From positions 29,959 through 93,958 of the forward strand of contig JAKCPI010005038.1 in the NCBI GenBank assembly GCA_023213315.1: DNA of 64,000 nucleotides, written 5' to 3'. Numbering within the stretch: position 1 is the stretch's first letter; each line of letters starts with the position of its first letter. The translations under genes and the position numbers were made by a program. Below the pieces are notes generated by a model, which ran no database searches, was not told the DNA's origin, and saw only the letters and a list, made by a program, of their open reading frames with translations. Shown one piece after another: positions 53,450 to 63,239 of this stretch. The DNA is from Euborellia annulipes. Taxonomy: Eukaryota; Arthropoda; Insecta; Dermaptera; Anisolabididae.

Positions 53450-54030
53450 TGCACCAAATTTTTTGCGTTGACATATAACTATATTAGAATTCGAGATGTA
53501 ATTTTTTTTTTGTTCCTTTCGGCGTAAACAAAACATATTACACTAGGTCCCGTTTTTGGATGACTTCGAGTACTAGTGCTTTACTGATGTACTTTTTTAG
53601 TTTTTGCCAATTTTCTCGATATTGCTTTAACGATTTCATTCAAATTTTAAATATTTACTATTTGCGGTATACAAAAACAAACTGCGATTGATCTCGTCTT
53701 TGGGAAACCTCGCATATGCATGTATTAGTACTTTACTGATGTACTTTTTTAGTTTTTCCAATTTTCTCAAAAATTCGCTATGATTTATTTCAAATTTTAA
53801 ATACCAATATGAAATTATCCTAGGATTCGTCTTTGGGCTACTTCGAGTACTATTACTTTCTGAGGTATAATACTTTTTTAGTTATTTCCAATTTTATCAA
53901 AAGAAAAAACCACCGAGCTCGGTCATCCCGGAACTTATTTATTAATATGTCGACACAAAAAATCTGGTGTGACAAACACAACTTCCAATTACCCAAGATA
54001 AGCGAAAGTTGTATATTATTGCTATGCGAA
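53450..54030 (-). repeat. diverged element B-like region with a tandem triplication
   Basis: A unit of about 140-150 bp holding TACTGATGTACTTTTTTAG, CCAATTTTCTC and TCGTCTTTGGG occurs from about 53555, 53705 and 53840. These words come from the middle of element B. A partial hairpin follows (TCGACACAAAAAATCTGG at 53949). Confidence 0.6.
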
Positions 54031-54255
54031 CAGTCCATCGTGTTATTTATTTATTCATTTCACTTTCGGACTTTTTTTTCAATATTTTTCTTTTTTGACG
54101 GTTATAAAAGCGACATTAAATAAAAAGTGAATCTATTTGATAGAAGTAAAATGAGAAAATTACAATAAGTGTAATATTCCATTAAAATCTTGCTCTTTGA
54201 GCCAGAGGTTTGCTTTTCTCACAATTATAAAATTTTTTTTTTGTTTATTTTTTAG

Positions 54256-54500
54256 AAATCGACGAATCGTCTTCGAGGATTGACACCATTAAATACATGT
54301 ATGGCCAAATTGGCATTTAAATGCCAAAGGCCTATAAGCGAATAAGTGAATAAACGAATAAGTGATAAGTGTTAAGTGTTAAGTGCATCCAAGTTGAGCA
54401 TCCGTCATCAGACATCGGCGGCGTCAACCAGGCAGGGACTACAGCAGATTCCACGAGTATAGCAGCTACATTTAAAGTCTGTATGAACATTTACTTGGGC
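54256..54500 (+). ncRNA. candidate exon region of an unrecognised transcript
   Basis: Follows a long T tract ending TTTTTTAG. The body is mixed in composition with a short AAGTG-type tandem (54345-54385) and GACATCGGCGGCGTCAACC. No convincing donor is chosen; no frame. Tentative. Confidence 0.25.
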
Positions 54501-55319
54501 GTAGAGTAAACAGTTTAGGATTTTTCAAAATTTTATTTGACTTTTCTTATTCCGGCTTAAATATAGAATATTTTTACCTAGGTGCATGGATAGGATGTAT
54601 TAATAATTACAAGCAATTCTCCCATTTCAGAGTCCCTTTTAGATAGTTAAAGATTTAAATTCAAGATATTTGATTTAAAAATTAATTAATTTTTAAAACT
54701 TCACTTCATTTTTACTTTTTTTATTTAAATTTACATTAAGATAATTTGTCAAATTTTTTTCTAAATTCATTTTTTAATATACTAAATTTAACTTTTTAAT
54801 TTTTTTTTATTAAAGAATAGGTTTTTATATTTCCCAATACAGATTTCGTTTCTCAAGGTAAAGGGATGGATGAATGTTCAATAAGCAAAAGGTATACGAT
54901 TATTGGTAATATGTGGTTCATGCACAGTACTCATTTCATCCCTTTACCCCACGGGGGAGCAACATCAACATATGAGACAATTCAAGTGTGCATGTATTAT
55001 TATTTTAACTATTATTATTTAATTCAGTTTTAGGTTTTGCGTGTTTGCGATTATTAACAAATACTATTTAAGGGGATCTATCTCTTTATGTTTAATGTTT
55101 AAAAATACACGCAATTCTTATTAGATTATTTAGAAATAGATAGGTTCTATATAGAGGGCGCATAATTAGAAAATCTCTACGCCCACGCATTTATATATTA
55201 ATGGGGTTTTAGGCCTTCTATGTCGAAATTCTCTGATGTTCTCTTGAATTGACGTTCAATTGTGAATTGATTCCTCATTGCTGGCATAGGGTGTTGTTGT
55301 TCTTCCCATTTAGGTTTAG

Positions 55320-56014
55320 GCAGGGCTCCCAGTAGAGGATCATTTCACTTTTGACCGTTGTTCAAGGGAAATAGGAGAATTTCTTTATCGCATGTTTCCC
55401 TCTTTCGCGCTTTTGAGAGAAAGAGTGTTTTCTCTTTCTCCGGGGCTCTGTCAGTCAGTGCTGAGTTCTGGGCCTTGGTTGTTTCAGGGCAGAGTGAGTT
55501 AATGTTCAAGATGTTAGGAGTTCGTATAGGATGTTGTTAGCTTTTAGGGTTCTTTTTTTTCAGCATGCATCTTGAACAACGTCATTCTGTTTCTGAGATG
55601 AGCAATCAAGGGGGATCTTCAGTATTGTATTGACTGGGCTTCCTTCCTAACTCGTGGTTTAACAGATCAATTAACTCTGCTTCTTTTTAGTTCGCTATTA
55701 AACAACATTGATTAGGCAGGTGGGTGGAGATTAATTGATCTGTAATGTTTCTTAGTACATATGTACTGTATGTGTTCCATTTCCTCTCTACCTTTCTTTG
55801 GGTTTGTGGGCGCGTTTTCACCGTATTTCGTATCGTTTCGAAGTGATATAATGAAGGCTTACCTGCCTTCCGGGAGTGTCCGCGTCTCGCGATCGTCTCA
55901 AGAAAGAAGAGGAACTTCATTTTAGAATTAGATGACCGTCCCGGTCATAGATAGTATGGGATTAGGCTAGTTTTTAGGGAAGCCCTCGTTAAGCCGAAAG
56001 AAGCAGTCTACAAT
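55320..56014 (+). ncRNA. candidate long exon or exons ending at a strong donor
   Basis: The least AT-rich 700 bp of the right half, ending CTACAAT/GTAAGTTAAAG. Possible acceptors inside are TTTTTTTTCAG (ends 55563) and TTCTTTTTAG (ends 55690). Frames of about 60-77 codons on both strands show no domain. Probably a non-coding transcript or UTR. Confidence 0.4.
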
Positions 56015-56103
56015 GTAAGTTAAAGAAATTATCAATATTTTTTATAAAATATTACCTAGTATCAATGATATAAATTAATCCTTTAATTCTTCTTTTGTTT
56101 TAG

Positions 56104-56171
56104 ATGGTTAGGGTGGGAGTGGGGGCTGAGATCGTCGAGATTCTTCAGGGCATAACCAACTGGATCCTTTC
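56104..56171 (+). ncRNA. candidate exon, duplicated (copy 1)
   Basis: Acceptor CTTTTGTTTTAG and donor GTAAGTAATATT are both strong. The 68-bp body starts ATGGTTAGGG and contains GCTGAGATCG. The exon and donor flank match 56444-56513. The open frame through it (MVRVGVGAEIVEILQG) meets a stop seven codons into the next exon and is not kept in the duplicate. Confidence 0.5.
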
Positions 56172-56232
56172 GTAAGTAATATTAAATCTAATAATTAAAA
56201 AATTGCATAATTTAATAAAAAAAAATTTTCAG

Positions 56233-56358
56233 GTCGGTCAGATCTTATTGAAGTTCCAGATTCCAACTCCTTTTTTAAGTTTTAAGAAACGATATTTGTT
56301 GATGTCGCATTTCGGAGTTCCGGATGCTGAGAAAGAAACAAAACAAAAATGTAGTAAG
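56233..56358 (+). ncRNA. candidate exon
   Basis: Acceptor AAATTTTCAG, body 126 bp, donor AAG/GTATAG. The intron before it would be only 61 bp, which is short but found in invertebrates. No sustained frame. Confidence 0.4.
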
Positions 56359-56443
56359 GTATAGTCTTGGGGTTCTCCGATATACGTATACTCATTATAT
56401 ATTATAGAGACTAATTGCATATTTATTTCTTCTTTTATTTTAG

Positions 56444-56513
56444 ATGTTTAGGGGAAGGGGAGAGTGGATGCTGAGATCGGGCAGAATCTTCTAGACCCAA
56501 ACTGAATTATTTT
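56444..56513 (+). ncRNA. candidate exon, duplicated (copy 2)
   Basis: Acceptor CTTTTATTTTAG, start ATGTTTAGGG, shared GCTGAGATCG and donor GTAAGTAATATT as in copy 1. Five extra bases before GCTGAG shift any reading frame, supporting a non-coding role. Confidence 0.5.
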
Positions 56514-56519
56514 GTAAGT

Positions 56520-56755
56520 AATATTAAATTTAACAATTTAAACTTCTATTATTATTATTTTAATAAAAAAATTCTACTTTTCTAATTTTTTTTTATAGAT
56601 ATTTTGAAAGAACATTTATTTATATATCAAGACTTTTCAAAATCCTTCAATAGAAATAAATTTTTCTCGCTCAGGATGAGAAGCCAACCCGGGACCCTAT
56701 GCACGAGAATAACCTTTTTGAAGATTTATCAGGTGTGTTATGGTTACGTCTATTT
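56520..56755. other. possible further exon, otherwise AT-rich
   Basis: An acceptor-like TTTTTTTATAG ends near 56599. No matching donor is obvious. Confidence 0.3.
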
Positions 56756-56868
56756 CAATGGTTTCCAAACTTTATGTTTTAATAAAACCTTAAAAATATT
56801 TAATCGTATGACGTCTCTTCCCCTTATTTTATAAAATAATACAAAAACAAAAAATTTTCTTGCTAAAA
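56756..56868 (-). mobile_element. hAT-like right-half fragment, minus strand
   Basis: CAATGGTTTCCAAACTTTATG, CCTTAAAAATATTTAATC and TTATAAAATAATACAAAAAC match the right half of the 27910 element in complement. Confidence 0.65.
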
Positions 56869-56959
56869 AATGTATATAAAAATATTTATTTTTTTTAAAT
56901 TTATTCTTTATTTATTATTTTATTTATTTATAAAACTAGCAATGATTTGCTATGTCTAA

Positions 56960-57112
56960 AGGTGCGTACACATCTGCGCTCTGCTCCGCTCGCGAGCACC
57001 ATGTTCGTTAGATTAGTATGGGTTTGAGCAGCTCGCGAGCATCTCAAAACCCGTACTAATCTAACGAACATGGTGCTCGCGAGCGGAGCAAAGCGCAGAT
57101 GTTTACGCACCT
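56960..57112. mobile_element. near-perfect palindromic miniature element
   Basis: Arms of about 65-70 bp start AGGTGCGTACACATCTGCGC and are GC-rich compared with the surroundings. TAA lies at each end (56957-56959 and 57113-57115), as for PIF/Harbinger-type insertion, although a 3-bp match is weak evidence. The hairpin is tight, with a 20-bp centre containing GCTCGCGAGC. A 60-codon frame here is hairpin-derived. Confidence 0.75.
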
Positions 57113-57348
57113 TAACATTCGCGCCTTCCCTTAGTCTAGTCGGCGTCTCCCTAGTTAGTCCCGCCTTCCAGTTTGTGAAAACGCTTTTTGCTTAAAACTT
57201 TCAAGAACAAGTATTAATCAAAATATTTATTTTAATTATAAAAAAAAGAATATAGGAAAAATCAATTCCTATATAATTAGAGGACACGCTCCAGATCGCA
57301 ATGGTATGAATCATGCCTTCAAATTACTTAATAAATGATAACATTTAC

Positions 57349-57380
57349 TGTGCGCCAGTCACACCAGATTTTTTTTTAGA
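57349..57380 (+). mobile_element. element B hairpin 3' scrap
   Basis: CTGTGCGCCAGTCACACCAG followed by a T run is the extreme 3' end of the hairpin. Confidence 0.55.
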
Positions 57381-57384
57381 AGAA

Positions 57385-57670
57385 GTACTATGTTATTTCG
57401 AGGGTCCTTTAACAAGCCATTAGAGAGAGCTCAAGATGAATCCGATTTTATATGTATTTAAAGCACCTTTTTAGGCCGCTCATGTATGGTTATTTCGATA
57501 TGCAAAAGACATCGTCCTCGATTCTGGCACATTCAGATATTTCTTTTGCTAAGTCTTGAAAGAGGCCATGGAGGTAAAAATGCCCCTTTCTTTTTTCTTC
57601 AAATAAAGCCTTAGGTTGTCACGAGGGCTAAAGTGATCCTAATGCCAGTCTTCTAACATTTCACTTGCTT
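57385..57670. other. complex island, candidate regulatory DNA
   Basis: Mixed sequence (GATATGCAAAAGACATCGTCC, GGTTGTCACGAGGGC) with no window repeats and no frame. Confidence 0.3.
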
Positions 57671-57679
57671 CTTTATTCT

Positions 57680-58125
57680 TTTTCTCTTCTTCACTATCTC
57701 TCCCTCATTTTTTTTTTCTTTTTTTACAATCAAAAATCCCTAGGCAATATAAAAAAGATCTAAGCAAGATTTATAAATATTCGATATTTAATGTTATGGA
57801 ACAATTTAAAAAGTTCTAATCATATACATAAATATGTATAACTTATTCAATTTTATTTTAAAGGAATTTATTATTAATATTTATCTATTTAAAAAATACA
57901 AGGAAATTTGGTATATTTGAATTTAAAATTCATATAAATTAATCAGCCTGAGGCTATCCACACGTGTATACTGTATATCGTAAATATCTGGATATTAAAA
58001 AAAAAATAAAATATGCCTTTAGCGTACTTTCTCAGTTACTATACTATTAATATATAACTTACTATCAATAAAAAGAAAAAAACATGCATTTTCAATAGAT
58101 AATTTAATTTAAAAAACCCAAGGCG
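57680..58125. other. AT-rich spacer
   Basis: No feature recognised. Confidence 0.4.
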
Positions 58126-58134
58126 CTTCTTTCA

Positions 58135-58445
58135 ATTACCACTCACTTGTCAGTAAAATTTCTTCTTGGATTTCTTGAAATTATCAGTCCATCTTCTAGG
58201 TGTAGCCCCAAATGGGTGTTTAGTTGTTGGTGTCGAGATAACTCTCGGTTATAATTAGGGTCTTATGAATAACTTCATCAATGTCATTTGCTTTTTTTGG
58301 TGAATCCATATAATTCCCTTATTATCAGAAGGTGTGAGCGTATCCTTCTATTTTTCTTTCAACAATACTGAAATTCTCTTCAAACTTTTTTGTTAAGGCC
58401 CTACCAAGTTTCACATAGCTATGGAATAATGCACAGGTCAAATTA
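58135..58445 (-). pseudogene. possible relic of a non-LTR retrotransposon ORF end
   Basis: A minus-strand frame near 58150-58240 reads TPTTKHPFGATPRRWTDNFK before a stop. A 'GxxPRRWTDxxxK' stretch is like the C-terminal tail of many LINE reverse-transcriptase proteins. Upstream, frames are broken by stops. A similar stretch occurs at 59430-59461. The identification rests on a short motif. Confidence 0.35.
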
Positions 58446-58449
58446 TTTC

Positions 58450-59380
58450 TTTTTTACAAGAATGGAGAAGAAAAAAGACTTAATTCGGCCCGTCAAAATA
58501 ATGCCAAATCTTATCTATTTTTTTTTCTATCGGGCATCCGGGGCCAATATATTAAAAAAAAAACAAAACAATTATTTGTTTTTGCATTTTCACCTGACTT
58601 CTTTGTTTTTATTTTCATTTGTTTGACTTTTTGGGTAGGATGGGATTTCCTCCTTTTCAAGAAGGATAATTTTCAAAGATAATCAACCTAAAGTATACAG
58701 TATATACTGTTATTTTGTTATTAAGCTCTGGAGCTATAAATGGGCTCTAAATTGATGATCATATTCTTATTTTTCCCTTTAAAGCCTGTCGAGATTAATT
58801 CTAACTAAAAGCCTGTTCTATTGGGGAATCGACTGGAGCGTAAGTAACAGATCATGTTGCTGTTTACTTTTAACTATGGAGATTTTGGACTGACTCCAAA
58901 AGAAACAAGGCATTTTGACAATAAGCCAAACAAGCAAATCTTTTTGAATATATATAAAGAGAAAAAAATATACAAAACCATCTAATCATACCTCGCTTTC
59001 AAACAATCACAAATTTTGCTCCCTTTCCAAGGCCGATCATTATTGAAACTCAAGAGGTGTTTGTTCCAATCCTTCGATGAAAATTTAAGCGAGATAAATA
59101 AGTAAAGTTAATATCAATATTGTTTAAAGGCAACTCTTTTTCTTCAGTCTTTAGTATCAACCTGACACGTTGTAGTTACTCTGTAGGGTAACTTTTATGG
59201 GAATAATATTGAGATGGGTTCTTGATTCCTTTCTCTGGAGGAGGCTACTTTGGATAATTTTATGTCATGAGGTGGATTTTAACATGAATTGTTTTCAAGT
59301 AAGGAGAAAGCCTAGCTGCTTGTCTCCTAAAAAAGGCATATTATTTATTTATTTATTATTTTCTTTCCAATAGTGCTTTT
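58450..59380. other. mixed DNA, no gene recognised
   Basis: Possibly further decayed retroelement sequence between the two relics, but I cannot show it. Frames are short. Confidence 0.3.
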
Positions 59381-59384
59381 AGTT

Positions 59385-59461
59385 GCCTCTCGATAGAATT
59401 TTTTGCTAGTTAATGAAGTCTTCTAGAACGAACTTTTGAAATCGCCAGTCTATCTTGTAGG
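59385..59461 (-). pseudogene. second LINE-tail-like relic, broken by a hAT-like insertion
   Basis: On the minus strand, CCTACAAGATAGACTGGCGA and the following bases align to CCTAGAAGATGGACTGATAA of the relic at 58135. The hAT-like element at 59462 splits it, and the remainder follows from 59733. Confidence 0.35.
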
Positions 59462-59724
59462 CAAGGGCGGATACAAGGGGGGTAAAGGGGGTAATTACCC
59501 CCCCCGAGATTCGAAAAAATACTTTTTTTCGCAAAAAAATGTATTTTTAATGTAAAATTTTTAAAATTAATACTTAAAAATTTGATGTGTATTTACATTC
59601 TGGCAAACAAGTACAGAATGCGCTTTTAAATTCCCCGAAATTTGAAAAAAAGATAGTGTGCTGTGCGACGAGTCACACCAGGATTACCCCCCCCCCCCGA
59701 GAAACACCTCTGGATCCGCCCTTG
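59462..59724. mobile_element. hAT-like element with 8-bp duplication
   Basis: Ends CAAGGGCGGATACAAGG and CTCTGGATCCGCCCTTG. CTTGTAGG flanks at 59454-59461 and 59725-59732. A scrap of the element B hairpin (CTGTGCGACGAGTCACACC) lies inside, and C runs flank it. Confidence 0.88.
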
Positions 59725-59924
59725 CTTGTAGGTGAAAATTTTTTTCTTGTTTATAGTTAGATATCTTCCCATTGTTGTCGTTTTACAAAAGCATTAAAAT
59801 TAAAAAAAAAAAATTTTAAGAATTTTTAGGATCAGAGGTCTTAAATTGCTACACTTTTTTAAGCGTAATGTATATTTATTTAAATCTAATAATAGCCAAT
59901 AATAATATAAATTAATTTTCGATC

Positions 59925-60270
59925 AGGACGGGATGCGAACCATGACCCCCGAAATCATTAAACAGCTTATACCTAACTCTGTTTTAAGTGATTGATTTCA
60001 AAATTTATAATTATTCTTCCGTCTCTTTGAACATAGTTCTTGCTTTATAATCATGATCAATGGTGCGCATCGCGTCCAGAGTTATCAAATTTATTTCAAA
60101 TTTTATGGACGGGGCCTCGGATGCCAGACAGTCTTAAAAAAGTTACCTTGTTGGAATAAAAATAAATATTATAAAATTTCTAATTTTTAATTAAATTTAC
60201 TTTGATTACCTACCATTTTTAGTTTGTATTTTTTTTAATTCTTTTTTTATACTATATTAGAGAAAAGTTT
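59925..60270. repeat. SINE-variant scraps and a segment repeated at 62.3-63.2 kb
   Basis: GACGGGATGCGAACCATGACC (minus) is a B box. TTTTATGGACGGGGCCTCGG (60108) through a GTCTTAAAAAAGTT stretch to CTATATTAGAGAAAAGTTTT (60251) recurs at 62350-62461 plus 63145-63190, where element B interrupts it. Confidence 0.65.
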
Positions 60271-60274
60271 TATA

Positions 60275-61105
60275 AGTTGTTAAAAAGTAGAAATTTATTA
60301 GGTTATTTTCTGTTGTAAGACCGAGTTTTGCACTCAACTGTAATGGACCATGCCATGATAACACAAGGACAGTTAGGCGATTTTTTTTTCAACTAAAAAT
60401 AGTTAATGAAGTAATCTCTTGAATATTGAGTTGTTTATAATACAAGGTAGACAATAAAAAATAAGACTAGTCTTTATAGTAGCGAAAAAAAGTATTTGCA
60501 CTACTTAATTTTTTGAAATTATTGAAAAAATGAGTGAAATAAAATAAATTTGTTTTGTGTTTCCTAAATTGAAAATTTTTTTTGAAGCATCTTATTAACC
60601 ACATTTACTGCGTCTCAGTCAAAAATACTAAGAGGTGAAGTGCAGGGCAATACCATTATTTCAAGTATATCAGACGGCTTTTACTGTTCTCTTCAAGATG
60701 AACATTTGGACTTTGATGACTCTTGATAACTACTCTCTTAGGAAAAGGCGGCGGACGATCTCAAAAATATTTTTTTTTCCAAATTAAATTCTTACTTTAA
60801 AAGAAATTTAATAATAAAATGATCCAAGTTATGATTATTATTTATAGTAGAAAAAAAAGTAAGGAAAGAGAGAAAAAGAGATAGATGAGTTTTAATTCTC
60901 AAGGGTTGTACTGAAACCGTCTAATCTAGACTGTCTTGTTTACATCAATTGATCTCTTTCCATCTTTTATTTATATTTCATCAATAAAAAGAGCAAGAAT
61001 GAAATTTGATAAATAGAAATAAAAATAATATATTATTGGTTTTTTTTTTTTTTTTTTACTATAATGGGCCTACAGTTTTTTACATTTTTAATTTTAGGTA
61101 GTAAC
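60275..61105. other. AT-rich DNA with a mixed patch
   Basis: The patch at about 60595-60760 is more complex but has no frame or repeat. A T run lies near 61040. Confidence 0.35.
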
Positions 61106-61115
61106 GAGCTCCCTT

Positions 61116-61432
61116 CAGTGGCGTAGTGAGCTTAACTCGCGCCCGGGGCACAATACCTTTTTAGCGCCCCCCCCCCCCCATTCGAAAACCATATAATATT
61201 AATTGTAAAATATACAAAATTGTTATATTATACTGGCATTTATTTAAAATTATTAATTTATTAAAATTTATCTAAAATTATTATTATAAATATATTTTCC
61301 AGGAATCAATTATAGATAATAAAAATAAAAATTATCCAGCAATTTTTTGCTTTGCGGACCATTTGGCGCCCCTTTGGGAGTAGCGCCCGGGGCATGGTGA
61401 CCCCCCTTGCTCCCCCCCTCACTACGCCACTG
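61116..61432 (-). mobile_element. hAT-like element with perfect 8-bp duplication
   Basis: Ends CAGTGGCGTAGTGAG and CTCACTACGCCACTG. GCTCCCTT flanks at 61108-61115 and 61433-61440. Shares GCGGACCATTTGGCGCC and the C run with the copy at 42448, inverted. Confidence 0.9.
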
Positions 61433-61444
61433 GCTCCCTTAGTA

Positions 61445-62155
61445 ACAAAATAAAAATTATATTATTAAAGTTTCTTTGATAAATAAATTAATCAAAAAGA
61501 AAAGTAGGCCTATAATAAAAAAATCTGGTGATTTCTTTCTCTTATAATAAGCCTATATTTTTCGAGCATAAAAAATAACCCCTCTTTTTTTGGTTTTTTG
61601 CTCCTAACTCCTACAAAAATGGTCCAACTTTCTAAACGTGCTCGAATTTAATAGACTTTCTTTTATTTGTTTCAGAAAATTTTTAGAAAATAAATACCAG
61701 CTAATTTTTGGTCGTTCTTCCAATATTTATATATACAAATATTTACAATTAAAATATAGAGAAACTGGCATTTATTTATTCAAGGAAAATTCCCTCTACA
61801 AGTTACGCGTTTTACCTACCGTCGCGTCGTTTAAAATATATTTCTTCTATTTCTTATGCTAATTGTTCAATGAAGTTTTTGAAATCATCAGCAGAACGTC
61901 CACTTTAGTAGTTGTTCTTGAGAAAGTTTTTTTATACACTTAAATTAAAAAAAAAATTGTATTAATTAAAATTTTTACTAAAATTTGACTTGAGACTAAC
62001 TTCTGTTCTTATACTTTCTTAATGTTTGTGAATTCTTGTATTTAATGTTCTTTTAGTTTGGCATAGGCCTATATAGTCTAATTGATATTTTGAAATAGAG
62101 TGTCTTTCGATTTGTACTCTTTTTTCTATTTTATAGTGTTTTTTTTTTTTTTTTT
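61445..62155. other. AT-rich DNA, no gene seen
   Basis: The 74-codon frame at 61638 (+) is AT-driven (IYIYKYLQ). An AAAAAAATCTGGTG scrap is at 61520. Confidence 0.45.
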
Positions 62156-62159
62156 TTCC

Positions 62160-62337
62160 AAAAATACTCACACTTTTTTCTCATTCACACTCACACACAC
62201 ATTCACACAGTCTTCTCGCCAACTCAAGCCATATAAGACTTTGACGATGTCCGTTATTGATTAATATACATATTGGGGGTCCAGGCATTCTTATTTAAGC
62301 CATTTGGTATTCAATATCGGACTCCCTGGGGTCTGAA
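62160..62337 (-). mobile_element. tRNA-derived SINE, minus strand, without head
   Basis: The tail CACTCACACACACATTCAC, AAGCCATATAAGACTTTGAC, GGGGGTCCAGGCATTC and ATTTAAGCCATTTGG blocks match the reverse complement of the 20808 copy up to the B-box region. Confidence 0.75.
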
Positions 62338-62461
62338 CCAAATTTATTTCAATTTTATGGACGGGGCCTCGGATACCAAACAGTCTTAAAAAAGTTAGTT
62401 GGAATAAAAATAAATTTTATACAATTTCTATTAATTAAATTTACTTTTTTATACCATTTTT

Positions 62462-63139
62462 ACTTTCTCTTACCTATGTATATATGTAATATAGGCCTAT
62501 ATATGAGAGAGAAAGTATTGGTTTCATGTCAAAAATTCGATGTCGAGATTTTGATGGATCTTCACGTTTTGAGGTCCCCTGAATCCAAAAAAGTGGTTTT
62601 CGCGACATGGTCTGTCTGTGGGGGGTGGGTGGGTGGGTGGTGGGTGGGTGTGTCTGTGTTCACTTTTAAGCATGAAGGAATTGAGCTATGAGGCTGAAAT
62701 TTTATATATAAGTTAAACACCCCCGGGACCGGAAAAATAAGCTTTTAATCAAAATCGGCCAAAGAGTACTAGTACTTTACTGATGTACTTTTTCAGTTTT
62801 TTTCGATTTTCTCAAAATTCGCTCTAACGATTTTGATTAAAATTCAAAAATCAATTATTTTTTAGATGCTCTTTCAAATGTATATTCTCGTTTTGCTCTC
62901 AAAATTGTTTGAAGCACACTTTACTCTTGTGCTTCATAGAGAAGATAGGAGAAATGGTTGCCATGGTAACAAAATATAAATATTTTCCCATGTTTATAAA
63001 TTTGACATCTTTAATTCTAATATATTGGCGGAAACTAAATATATGTCGACACAAAAAATCTGGTGTGACAAGCACAGAACACAACTTTCGATTACCGAAG
63101 GTAAGAGAAAGTTGTGTGCTGGGCGACAGTCACACCAGA
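62462..63139 (+). mobile_element. element B, complete copy with boundaries fixed by an empty-site paralogue
   Basis: The flanks join to match 60224-60270 when 62462-63139 and one TTTTT are removed (TTTTT at 62457-62461 and 63140-63144). Ends are thus ACTTTCTC and CACACCAGA. A GGGTGGGTGGGTGG expansion has grown inside the TCTGTCTG block (62620-62650). Contains GTTGCCATGGTAAC and the CACAACTTTC hairpin. Confidence 0.85.
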
Positions 63140-63190
63140 TTTTTAGTTTTTTTTTTAAATTCTTTTTTTATACTATATTAGAGAAAAGTT

Positions 63191-63236
63191 TTGGTATACA
63201 AGGTTAGCACGCTAACCCCTACACCAAGCCCCGAGG
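63191..63236 (-). mobile_element. tRNA-SINE head, minus strand
   Basis: GGTATACAAGGTTAGCACGC and CCCCTACACCAAGCCCCGAG are the complement of the SINE A-box region. Confidence 0.75.
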
Positions 63237-63239
63237 GCT

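Noticed and set aside
61870..61895. Another hammerhead-like core
   Set aside because: CATCAGCAGAACGTCC resembles the motif, but no helix II or GAAA box is present in either orientation.
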